A stretch of 64,000 bases of DNA from an uncultured Clostridia bacterium (GTDB taxonomy: Bacteria > Bacillota > Clostridia > Oscillospirales > Oscillospiraceae), in NCBI GenBank assembly GCA_937890525.1, contig CALADI010000012.1, positions 133,968 to 197,967 of the forward strand, written 5' to 3'. A program made the position numbers and the translations under genes. This document shows positions 7,567 through 14,495 of the stretch, piece by piece. Under the pieces are notes generated by a model. It searched no databases, was not told the DNA's origin, and saw nothing but the letters and a program-made list of their open reading frames with translations. Numbering within the stretch: position 1 is the first letter of the stretch; each line of letters opens with the position of its first letter.

Positions 7567-8964
7567 TTAGGAATTTGCGCCGGTGGACTTCATGGCTGCC
7601 AGCTTGGCACGAACCTCCGGGGTGATGTTCCAGACGAACTTGAACACCGCCCAAGAGCCCAGAGCGAAGATGGCGGGAACCAGAACACACAGCACCTTGA
7701 TGCCGGTGAGGGTGGAGGCAGACTGGGCCAGCCCCTGAGCGGCAGCGACAGAGTCATAGCCGATCCAGCCCAGCGCCAGAACAGCGGCGGAGTTGCCCAC
7801 GGTCTGACCGATCCGGCGTGCCAGATTGAAGGTGCCGTAGATAGAACCCTCAGTACGCTTGCCGGTGACCAGCTCGTTGTAGTCGATGGCCTCTGCCACC
7901 AGACCCCACTGCATCTGAATGGAGACCATGGCGAAGCTGAGCGCCAGAGAGCTGATGATCATGTGGACGAAGGCGGGGACTTCCATGACCAGATGCATCA
8001 CGAACAGACCGCCGAACATGGCGCTGCCCAGCAGCAGGCTGTAACGGATCATCTTTTCCAGACTGATCTTCTTGGCAAGGATGGGAGCGCCGATCAGCAC
8101 CACGAACATCATGGGCATGGAGATCATGCTGGAGAAGCTCATCATGCCCACATCGCCCAGCACATCGGCGTACATATAGGAGGCCAGAGTCTGGTTCACA
8201 TACTGCATGGTGCAGATGCAGATGCCGTGCAGACATAGTGCAACGAAGGGACGATTCACCCGGAATACCTTCAGAATGTCGGTGAACTTGATGTCATCGG
8301 CCTTGGCGGAGGCGGTGACATTCCGCTCCTCAGTCCAGAAGTAGTGCATCAAGCACAGCACGAAGCCGATGCCAGCGCAGATCACAGCGCCGATGGCATA
8401 GCCAATGGCGTTGGAATCACCGTACTTCTTCAGCAGCAGGGGGAAGATCATGGCGGGCAGCATGTTGCCGATCATGCCGCCGAAGCCGCGGGCAGAGGAC
8501 AGGGAAGCGCGCTCGCTGTCGTTGCTGGCCATGGCGGAGAGCATGGAACCCATGGGAATGTTGAACATGGTGTAGCATGCTTCATAAGCGATCTTACAGA
8601 AGAACAGCACCACCAGCATTGCGGTACCCTCGAAGAAGGTGGGCAATGTCCAGAAAGCGATGGCGGTGATGGCCAGCAGAGGGGTCGCCCGCAGCAGCCA
8701 GGGGCGGAACTTGCCCTTGGGGTTCTGGTGCTTGGCGAACATCTTGTCCATCAGCGCACCCATCATGGGGTCGTTCACGGCGTCCCAGATGTTCCAGATC
8801 AGCAGCAGGGTCGCCAGCACAAGGGTGTTGACATGGAGCACATTGGTATAGTAACGGGTGACCATGGAGCCCATGAGAGCAAAGGTCATACAGCCGCCCA
8901 AATCGCCCATCATGTAACCGATCCAATGCTTGGCGGTCAGCCCGTTTTTGGGTGTTTTCGACAT
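7567..8964 (-). CDS. GPH/MelB-type cation symporter (MFS)
   Basis: A 465-residue membrane protein with about 12 helices, of the glycoside-pentoside-hexuronide:cation symporter family. Family features are the N-terminal GYMMGDLGGCMTFALM, the loop WDAVNDPMMGALMD (usual NDPxMG motif) near residue 60, and the segment GLVAEAIDYNELVTGKRTEGSIYG before helix 10, the conserved signature of this family. It would import a small, probably polar solute with Na+ or H+. The start at 8964 has GGAGG 10 bases upstream; a longer frame to 9000 lacks a site. It is probably transcribed with the downstream hydrolase under the divergent AraC protein. Confidence 0.88.
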   Translation of the reverse strand: MSKTPKNGLTAKHWIGYMMGDLGGCMTFALMGSMVTRYYTNVLHVNTLVLATLLLIWNIWDAVNDPMMGALMDKMFAKHQNPKGKFRPWLLRATPLLAITAIAFWTLPTFFEGTAMLVVLFFCKIAYEACYTMFNIPMGSMLSAMASNDSERASLSSARGFGGMIGNMLPAMIFPLLLKKYGDSNAIGYAIGAVICAGIGFVLCLMHYFWTEERNVTASAKADDIKFTDILKVFRVNRPFVALCLHGICICTMQYVNQTLASYMYADVLGDVGMMSFSSMISMPMMFVVLIGAPILAKKISLEKMIRYSLLLGSAMFGGLFVMHLVMEVPAFVHMIISSLALSFAMVSIQMQWGLVAEAIDYNELVTGKRTEGSIYGTFNLARRIGQTVGNSAAVLALGWIGYDSVAAAQGLAQSASTLTGIKVLCVLVPAIFALGSWAVFKFVWNITPEVRAKLAAMKSTGANS

Positions 8965-9020
8965 GGTTGTTTTCCTCCAATTTTGTCGCGGTCGAATCAT
9001 GTCCGCTTTTGTAACAATAT

Positions 9021-9100
9021 GTTAGCAAATAATGAATGCAAAGTTAATTGCAAATGCAATAAAATAGATTGCAAAAGCATGAACAATGTGGTATATATAT
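9021..9100. promoter_or_regulatory. divergent control region with 21-bp-phased repeats
   Basis: Two direct repeats, ATTGCAAATGCA (9047-9058) and ATTGCAAAAGCA (9068-9079), start 21 bp apart, two helical turns, as is usual for half-sites of AraC-family dimers. A weaker GCAAAT lies at 9025-9030. For the AraC gene, TTGCAA at 9069-9074 and TATATA at 9092-9097 form a promoter with a 17-bp spacer that overlaps the second repeat. Leftward, TTGCAT-16-TATTGT can be drawn towards the symporter gene. The segment is much richer in A and T than its surroundings. Confidence 0.65.
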
Positions 9101-9133
9101 GTCTATATTGACAAAATGAAGGGGTGCGTTTTT

Positions 9134-10135
9134 GTGAAATTAGCTGAACTTCGGAGGATCACCAAGCAGTCGCCCATTCCCAATTCCGCCGATGAGCAGC
9201 AGGATCTCATCATTACGCTGAAACAGGGCGGCATTGAGCTGAGTACCATCTATCAGGAATTGGAAATGGCGGGGGAATTTGTGGAAGCCCACCACGACAG
9301 CAGCTACCACAATGCCACGGTCTGCCTCCATTCCCACGATTTTTATGAACTGCTGTACTGCTGCAATACCTGCGGGGTGGAGTATCTGGTGGGCACCAGC
9401 CGCTACCGGCTGAAAAAGGGGGATATCGTCTGGGTCGCTCCGGGGATGAGTCACCGCCCGCTGATCCCGGCGGATACCCAAGCGGCGTATCACCGGGATG
9501 TGATCTGGATCTCCAGAAAATTTATGGATGAATTGGTCTGCCCCTTCGCCAGCGGCGACTTAGGGCGGCGGGGGCGCTCCGGGCTGATGCGCACCGCCGG
9601 GACGGAGTGGGAATTTCTGGGCGAGCATTTCCACAACTGCGTCCGGGAGTCGGAGCAGAAAAATCTCGGCTGGCAGATGGCGATGATGGGCAATGTGATG
9701 ATGCTGGTATCGGGGCTGAGCCGCTGCGAGAGCAAGGCGGGGCTGCCCCTTCCGGCGGAGGCGCCGGAGCTTCTGGATCAGGTCATGGATTATATCGAAG
9801 CCCATTATTCCGAGCATATCACCCTTGCAGATACCGCAGCCCGGTTCTATGTCAGCGGCAGCACCATATCCAATCTCTTCCGGCAGAAGATGGGTGCCAG
9901 TTTCTACCGCTGTGTGACCCAGCGGCGGCTGATCGCAGCCAAGGATCTGATCCGCCGGGGTGTGGCGATGGAGTCGGTGAACGAGCAGGTGGGATTTAAG
10001 GACTATTCCGGTTTTTACCGGGCGTTCAAGCAGGAATACGGTCTTTCCCCTCGGCAATTCCGTCAGCTTCAGGAGCGTTCTGCCGGCGGTTGGGGCTTCT
10101 CCCACGGCAAAAGATCGGATACAACCGATGGTTGA
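9134..10135 (+). CDS. AraC-family transcriptional regulator
   Basis: A protein of about 333 residues with an N-terminal cupin-type sensor (VCLHSHDFYELLYC, then GDIVWVAPGMSHRP, both typical of the AraC ligand pocket) and a C-terminal pair of helix-turn-helices (DYIEAHYSEHITLADTAARFYVSGS, then VGFKDYSGFYRAFKQEYGLSPRQFR). A GTG at 9134 is preferred because GAAGGGG lies 9 bases upstream; ATGs at 9086 and 9116 are in frame but lack a ribosome site, and 9086 lies within the likely promoter. It is divergent from the symporter/hydrolase pair and most likely activates it when the imported compound is present. The ligand is unknown. Confidence 0.85.
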   Translation: MKLAELRRITKQSPIPNSADEQQDLIITLKQGGIELSTIYQELEMAGEFVEAHHDSSYHNATVCLHSHDFYELLYCCNTCGVEYLVGTSRYRLKKGDIVWVAPGMSHRPLIPADTQAAYHRDVIWISRKFMDELVCPFASGDLGRRGRSGLMRTAGTEWEFLGEHFHNCVRESEQKNLGWQMAMMGNVMMLVSGLSRCESKAGLPLPAEAPELLDQVMDYIEAHYSEHITLADTAARFYVSGSTISNLFRQKMGASFYRCVTQRRLIAAKDLIRRGVAMESVNEQVGFKDYSGFYRAFKQEYGLSPRQFRQLQERSAGGWGFSHGKRSDTTDG

Positions 10136-10210
10136 GGGGAAAATCCACTAACAGTTGAATGAAAATCTGCCGATCCAACGGCTGGTATGTTCTCTGCCGG
10201 GAGGATCCGT

Positions 10211-10227
10211 GGTATGATGGGCATACC
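10211..10227 (+). promoter_or_regulatory. candidate operator over the xre -10 box
   Basis: GGTATG and CATACC form an inverted repeat separated by five bases (10211-10227). It overlaps TATGAT (10213-10218), a good -10 box; the matching -35 (TTCTCT) is weak. The position suits autorepression by the XRE-type protein encoded 22 bases downstream. Confidence 0.5.
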
Positions 10228-10248
10228 AAATCGGAAGGAGAGATCAAT

Positions 10249-10749
10249 ATGGAAATGACTTTGGGTAAACGGATCGCCATGCTGCGCCGGCGCAAGGAAC
10301 TGAAACAGGAGGAACTGGCCAATATGCTGGATATCACGGCACAGGCGGTGAGCAAGTGGGAAAACGATCAGACCTGCCCGGACATCAGCCTGCTGCCGGA
10401 ACTGGCTCGGATCCTTGGAGTCAGCGTGGATGAGCTGCTCACCGGCAAGCAGGAGCCTGCGCCTGCGGTGCAGCTTGTCCCCGAGACCCAGCGCAAGGAT
10501 ATGAAGGACATGATCCTGCGCCTTGTGGTGGACTCTGCCCAAGGGGATAAGGTGCGGCTGAACCTGCCTATGGCGCTGGTGATGGCGGCGCTGGATATGG
10601 GGGTATCCATGCCCCAGATCTCCGGCAACGAAGCCATGAAGAATGTGGATCTGCGCCAGATCGTGGAACTGGTACGCCAGGGCGCCGTGGGCAACCTGGT
10701 GGAGGTGGAGAGCAGCGAGGGGGATGTGGTCCGCATCTTCGTGGAGTGA
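10249..10749 (+). CDS. XRE-family regulator with YvlB-like C-terminal module
   Basis: A 166-residue protein. Residues 1-60 are a lambda-repressor-type helix-turn-helix (LGKRIAMLRRRKELKQEELA, then ITAQAVSKWENDQTCPDISLLP). After a Pro-rich linker, residues about 92-166 form a second module with the pattern KVRLNLPMALVMAAL, DLRQIVELVRQGAVGNL and VEVESSEGDVVRIFVE, similar to short YvlB/SHOCT-like segments of Firmicutes envelope-stress proteins. The same module makes up the whole of the next gene product. The start at 10249 follows GGAAGGAG. The ligand or partner is unknown; the shared module suggests that the two proteins interact. Confidence 0.75.
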   Translation: MEMTLGKRIAMLRRRKELKQEELANMLDITAQAVSKWENDQTCPDISLLPELARILGVSVDELLTGKQEPAPAVQLVPETQRKDMKDMILRLVVDSAQGDKVRLNLPMALVMAALDMGVSMPQISGNEAMKNVDLRQIVELVRQGAVGNLVEVESSEGDVVRIFVE

Positions 10750-10753
10750 TGCC

Positions 10754-10996
10754 ATGCACATCAAAATCAAAAGCGAGGGTGTGAAACTGGATCTGCCCAT
10801 CCCCAATGGTCTGGTGCTGAACCGGCTGTGCGCCAAGGCGGCGGCGGGTGCGCTGCGGCGGCATGGGGTGGATATCCCGGCGGAGTCCGCCGCAGCGTTT
10901 GCCCGCCAGCTCCGCGCCTGCAAGAAGCGATTCGGTGCGCTGGTTCTGGTGGAGATCCAGAGCGCCGATGGGGATCAGGTGTGCATCACCCTGTAA
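10754..10996 (+). CDS. small YvlB/SHOCT-like partner protein
   Basis: An 80-residue protein starting four bases after the XRE stop, so probably translated by coupling; the upstream ribosome site is poor. It lines up with the C-terminal half of the XRE protein: GVKLDLPIPNGLVLNRL matches its KVRLNLPMALVMAAL, and ALVLVEIQSADGDQVCITL matches its NLVEVESSEGDVVRIFVE. It has no signal peptide or membrane segment and contains three Cys, two of them close together (CAKAAAG and CKKRFG). It may titrate or modulate the regulator. That role is inferred from shared architecture only. Confidence 0.65.
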   Translation: MHIKIKSEGVKLDLPIPNGLVLNRLCAKAAAGALRRHGVDIPAESAAAFARQLRACKKRFGALVLVEIQSADGDQVCITL

Positions 10997-10998
10997 AC

Positions 10999-11038
10999 AA
11001 AAATCCCGTGGGATCGTGGCGGATCTCACGGGATTTTT
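10999..11038 (+). terminator. intrinsic terminator
   Basis: AAAAATCCCGTG (10999-11010) pairs with CACGGGATTTTT (11027-11038) around a 16-base loop and ends in five T. The A-rich 5' side lets it also serve the convergent metallopeptidase operon. Confidence 0.85.
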
Positions 11039-11085
11039 GCAGTTCCATACGGATCACCGCCATTCTCGTTTTTGCGGTGATGTGT

Positions 11086-11634
11086 TTATTTCGGCAGACG
11101 GGCGATGAGACTGCCGCCGTGTTCCGCCAGCCATGCCCGATGCGCCCGGTAGTCTGGAAGAAAAGCTTCCACATCCAGCCAGAAAGCTGCGGAGTGGTCC
11201 ATATGACGGCGGTGGCACAGTTCGTGCACCACCACATACTCCGCCACTTCCGGGGGGACAAGCGCCAGCAGCGCATTGAAACTCAGGTTGCCCCGGGCGC
11301 TGCAGCTTCCCCAGCGGGTGCGCTGGGTGCGGATGGTGATTGAGCCGTAGGTCACGCCCATCCGCGGGGCATGGTGTGCGGCAAGCCGGGGCAGAAAACC
11401 AGCGGCAGTGCGTTTCAGTTCCCGGATCTCCTCAGCGGTGAATTTTGGCGCAGGGGCAGGGAGTTTTGCCAGATGGCTGCGGATCCAAGGGGTTTTTGCA
11501 TGGACAAATTCCCGGGCTCTGCTGTCGCTGACACCGCGGGGGCATCGAACCACCACCTGCCCATCCGGGGTGATCTGGATGGCGATGGTCTTGCGGTTGG
11601 ATCGAATGATGGAATAGGGACAGGGCTGATCCAT
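11086..11634 (-). CDS. YgjP-like (M48/DUF45) metallopeptidase
   Basis: A protein of about 182 residues of the YgjP/DUF45 family, predicted zinc peptidases related to M48 and SprT. The zinc motif HELCHRRHMDHSAAFW gives HExxH plus the downstream His-Ser and Phe-Trp of the family. Upstream, TQRTRWGSCSARGNLSFN matches the conserved RWGSC segment. The start at 11634 lies four bases past the stop of the asparaginase gene and has no clear ribosome site, so translational coupling is likely; an ATG at 11691 would overlap that gene by 53 bp. It has no signal peptide. YgjP-type proteins are often found with restriction or tRNA-repair genes, which are absent here; the substrate is unknown. Confidence 0.82.
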   Translation of the reverse strand: MDQPCPYSIIRSNRKTIAIQITPDGQVVVRCPRGVSDSRAREFVHAKTPWIRSHLAKLPAPAPKFTAEEIRELKRTAAGFLPRLAAHHAPRMGVTYGSITIRTQRTRWGSCSARGNLSFNALLALVPPEVAEYVVVHELCHRRHMDHSAAFWLDVEAFLPDYRAHRAWLAEHGGSLIARLPK

Positions 11635-11638
11635 AGGT

Positions 11639-12652
11639 TTATACAAGGGTAAAGACAGGCTGACAGCGCCCCACGGGAGTGCCATTGTCATTGTGGATCA
11701 CGCCGCTGTTCAGGCTGTCCAGCATTTGGAAAGTCTGCTCGTTGTAATAGCCGATCTGGCGGAAGATCTCCTTGATGATCAGGGGCCAGACCCCTTCGGT
11801 ACCGTCCTTCAGCTTGAAGGCGATGCCCAGCCGCTCCTTCTTGAGTCCGATGCCGTAGACCCCGTTGGCGCCGCCCTTTGCCACCAGATTGGGATCATAG
11901 TTGATGAGGGAGCACAGGAACCCGGTGCCCCGCATCATCAGCGGATACTGGTGGATCCGGGGGACATAGCGCCGGGCGGCATCACGCAGACCTGCGTCCT
12001 CAATGGTATCGATGCAGGCCAGATTCTTGAAGGCGATGGCAATGTGCTTCATGGGCACGGCGAACACGGGAACGCCGCAGCCGTCAATGCCGATCATGGT
12101 CTTGTCTGCGGGGAACTCCGACAGGGCCGCCACACAGCGCAGGATCTCCTGCTGGGCGCAGGAATCCACCTGCCAGTAGTCACCGATGTGGGCAGGATCC
12201 AGTTCCTTTTGCAGCAGCATGGCGCCGGTGTGCTTGCCGCTGCAATTATGGTAGATCTTTGCGGGGGGCAGATCCTTGCGGATCCGCTCCTCGTTGGCGG
12301 CGGTGCTGCCGGGGACGGTGGGCTTCATGATGAGCTGATCCAGATCCAGCCCTGCCTTGCGGGCGATGGAGGTGATGGCGTCTACATGGAAAGGCTCTCC
12401 CAGATGAGAGCCGGAGAAGATGACAGTCTCCTCGTCGGTCAGACCGTATTTCTCGTCCAGTCCCATGGCGATGACGGGCAGCGCCTGCAAGGGCTTGGAG
12501 GCGGAGCGGTAGTACACCATGGCGTCGGGATTTCCGGCGTGCTTGAGCACACGGCCGGTCTCGTCCACCACGCAGATATAGCCCTCGTGGATCAGATCCA
12601 GCAGATCTCCCCGGTATTCTTCGGTCAAAACGGCGCAGTCGTTGGTATACAT
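11639..12652 (-). CDS. asparaginase-II family protein
   Basis: A 337-residue protein of the asparaginase II family (PF06089), which is unrelated to the classical AnsA/AnsB type and is best known from Rhizobium and actinobacteria. Conserved blocks are YYRSASKPLQALP near residue 47, SGSHLGEP near 80, HNCSGKHTGAMLLQ near 135, GIDGCGVPVFAVP near 185 and KGGANGVYGIGL near 260. The Ser-Lys pairs in SASKP and SGKHT are thought to hold the active site. It probably hydrolyses asparagine or a related amide in the cytoplasm, as no signal peptide is present. It shares a divergent promoter region with the patB-like gene. Confidence 0.87.
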   Translation of the reverse strand: MYTNDCAVLTEEYRGDLLDLIHEGYICVVDETGRVLKHAGNPDAMVYYRSASKPLQALPVIAMGLDEKYGLTDEETVIFSGSHLGEPFHVDAITSIARKAGLDLDQLIMKPTVPGSTAANEERIRKDLPPAKIYHNCSGKHTGAMLLQKELDPAHIGDYWQVDSCAQQEILRCVAALSEFPADKTMIGIDGCGVPVFAVPMKHIAIAFKNLACIDTIEDAGLRDAARRYVPRIHQYPLMMRGTGFLCSLINYDPNLVAKGGANGVYGIGLKKERLGIAFKLKDGTEGVWPLIIKEIFRQIGYYNEQTFQMLDSLNSGVIHNDNGTPVGRCQPVFTLV

Positions 12653-12712
12653 GGATGCATCCTTCTTTCTGTTGAAAAAGATATGATTCTCGTTGCATAG
12701 AAAACTGAAGCT

Positions 12713-12740
12713 ATTATAGCACTCTGGTTCCGGTTTGAAA
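12713..12740 (-). promoter_or_regulatory. promoter of the asparaginase gene
   Basis: Read on the minus strand, TTTCAA (12735-12740) and TATAAT (12713-12718) are 16 bp apart. A near-copy in the opposite direction lies only about 45 bp away, so the divergent genes share one compact control region. Confidence 0.8.
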
Positions 12741-12761
12741 AGCGCCGGATGGGATTTCCTG

Positions 12762-12789
12762 TTGAAAACCGGCAGGCGATTGCTATAAT
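12762..12789 (+). promoter_or_regulatory. promoter of the patB-like gene
   Basis: TTGAAA (12762-12767) and TATAAT (12784-12789) are separated by 16 bp, close to the sigma-A consensus and almost the mirror image of the divergent asparaginase promoter. Confidence 0.85.
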
Positions 12790-12827
12790 AGAATCATCCA
12801 ACCAGATAGAAAGCGAGGTATATCCCC

Positions 12828-14042
12828 ATGAAATACGATTTTACCACGGTATTGCAGCGCAAGGGCCACGATGCGCTGGCGGTGGATGTGGTGGGAAAAC
12901 CCGGCTCACCGATCCCTGTGGCGCCCAAGGCGGGGTTCGATGCCATTCCTATGTGGGTGGCTGACATGAATTTCCCCGTGGTGCCTACGGTGCAGGAGGA
13001 GATGGCAAAACGGCTCCAGCATCCAACTTTCGGCTATTTTGAGCCGAGAGAGGAATACTACGATTCCATCATCCGCTGGCAGCGCTCACACAACGGCGTC
13101 ACAGAACTGAGAAAGGAGCACATCGGCTACCAGAACGGCGTTCTGGGCGGCGTGGCGAGTGCGCTGGAGGTGTTCTGCTCCCGGGGGGACAAGATCTTGG
13201 TTCATTCCCCCACCTACATTGGATTCACCAATACTCTGACCAACAACGGCTACCAGATCGTTCACAGTCCGCTGGTGCCGGACGAACAGGGCGTCTGGCG
13301 GATGGACTTCGAGGATATGGAGCGGCTGCTGCGGCAGGAGCACATCCATGCGGCGGTTTTCTGCTCTCCCCATAACCCCACCGGGCGGGTGTGGGAGCGC
13401 TGGGAGGTGGAGCAGGTCATGGCGCTGTTCCGCAAATATGATGTGATGGTGGTGTCCGACGAGATCTGGAGCGACATCCTTCTGGAAGGGTACACCCATG
13501 TGCCCACCCAGTCGGTGAGCGAGGATGCTAAGCGCCGCACCATCGCCCTGTATGCCCCCAGCAAGACCTTCAATCTGGCGGGGCTGGTGGGCAGCTACCA
13601 CATCATTTACGACTCCCTGCTCCGGGATCGGATGGAGAAGCAAATGTCCCTGAGCCACTACAACACCATGAATGTAATGAGTATGCACGCCCTCATCGGC
13701 GCATACAAGCCGGAAGGATACCAGTGGGTGGAGGAGCTTCGGCAGGTCATCACCGCCAATGTGGACTTCGCGGTGGCGTACATCCGCAGCCATTTTGAGG
13801 GTGTTTCCGTGACCAGACCGCAGGGGACTTATATGCTGTTCCTAGACTGCACCAAGTGGTGTGCAGAACATGGAAAGACATTGGACGATGTGCTGCGTGC
13901 CGGATGGGAGGTCGGCGTTTGCTGGCAGGACGGCCGCCCCTTCCACGGGGAATGCCACATCCGCATGAATCTTGCCCTGCCCATGAGCCGGGTGCAGGAG
14001 GCCTTCCAGCGCCTAGATGACCATGTGTTCTGTCAAGGGTAA
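12828..14042 (+). CDS. patB: PatB/MalY-type cystathionine beta-lyase
   Basis: A 404-residue fold-type-I PLP enzyme of the MalY/PatB group, which cleaves cystathionine and cysteine conjugates to homocysteine or a thiol, pyruvate and ammonia. The N-terminus has the family mark FDAIPMWVADMNFPV. The PLP region includes HNPTGRVW, VSDEIWSDI and the lysine motif APSKTFNLAGL, and the C-terminal Arg for the substrate carboxylate lies in HIRMNLALP. These beta-lyases differ from transaminases mainly in substrate, so an aminotransferase role cannot be excluded. The ribosome site is GCGAGG, and the gene is monocistronic with its own terminator. Confidence 0.88.
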   Translation: MKYDFTTVLQRKGHDALAVDVVGKPGSPIPVAPKAGFDAIPMWVADMNFPVVPTVQEEMAKRLQHPTFGYFEPREEYYDSIIRWQRSHNGVTELRKEHIGYQNGVLGGVASALEVFCSRGDKILVHSPTYIGFTNTLTNNGYQIVHSPLVPDEQGVWRMDFEDMERLLRQEHIHAAVFCSPHNPTGRVWERWEVEQVMALFRKYDVMVVSDEIWSDILLEGYTHVPTQSVSEDAKRRTIALYAPSKTFNLAGLVGSYHIIYDSLLRDRMEKQMSLSHYNTMNVMSMHALIGAYKPEGYQWVEELRQVITANVDFAVAYIRSHFEGVSVTRPQGTYMLFLDCTKWCAEHGKTLDDVLRAGWEVGVCWQDGRPFHGECHIRMNLALPMSRVQEAFQRLDDHVFCQG

Positions 14043-14062
14043 AAGCCGGATAGAAAGAGCAA

Positions 14063-14094
14063 ATCCCCCTCGATCCTAACGGATCGAGGGGGAT
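14063..14094. terminator. bidirectional terminator hairpin
   Basis: A perfect 14-bp stem (ATCCCCCTCGATCC and complement) with a TAAC loop sits between the convergent patB-like gene and the sugar-transport operon. T-rich flanks are short on both sides, so efficiency is uncertain. Confidence 0.75.
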
Positions 14095-14105
14095 ATTTCA
14101 TGGGA

Positions 14106-14495
14106 TCATTTCTTGGTCCATTGGGCATACAGGGTCATGGAGCCTTCCACGGTTTCGGTGTCGAACTCCCACGGATCGCTGTAACCGGGATCCTGATACC
14201 AGCCGGAGAAGGTGTAGCCCTCCCGGGTGGGGGGCTCCGGCGGCTGGATCTGATCGCCATACTGATACTTGACGGTCTGCACATCGGTGCCGCCTTTGGA
14301 ATCAAAGGAAACATTGTACCCCGAATTGCGCAGGGACGAGAAGGTGACGATCAGGATCACGGCGATGCACACGATGATGATGGTGTCCAGCGCCCGGACG
14401 GAAATGTGGACATAGCGGTAGAGCCCCCGGAACTTGGGGATATTCTCCTGCTGGGTGTCCTGCTGGGTATTGGGGTCTTGCTGTTTTTCTTCCAT
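14106..14495 (-). CDS. small membrane protein with one Listeria-Bacteroides repeat
   Basis: A 129-residue protein whose ATG overlaps the stop of the sugar permease (TAATG), so it belongs to the mgl-type operon. Residues 1-35 are polar and rich in Gln and Glu. One membrane segment (TIIIVCIAVILIVTF) follows near 38-53. The rest, about 75 residues, would lie outside the cell and form a single InlB B-repeat (Flg_new, PF09479), with the signature GYTFSGWYQDP and ending MTLYAQWTKK. Such repeats are usually found in tandem in large surface proteins, so a single one tied to a sugar transporter is unusual. A role in docking the lipoprotein or binding glycan is speculation. Confidence 0.75.
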   Translation of the reverse strand: MEEKQQDPNTQQDTQQENIPKFRGLYRYVHISVRALDTIIIVCIAVILIVTFSSLRNSGYNVSFDSKGGTDVQTVKYQYGDQIQPPEPPTREGYTFSGWYQDPGYSDPWEFDTETVEGSMTLYAQWTKK

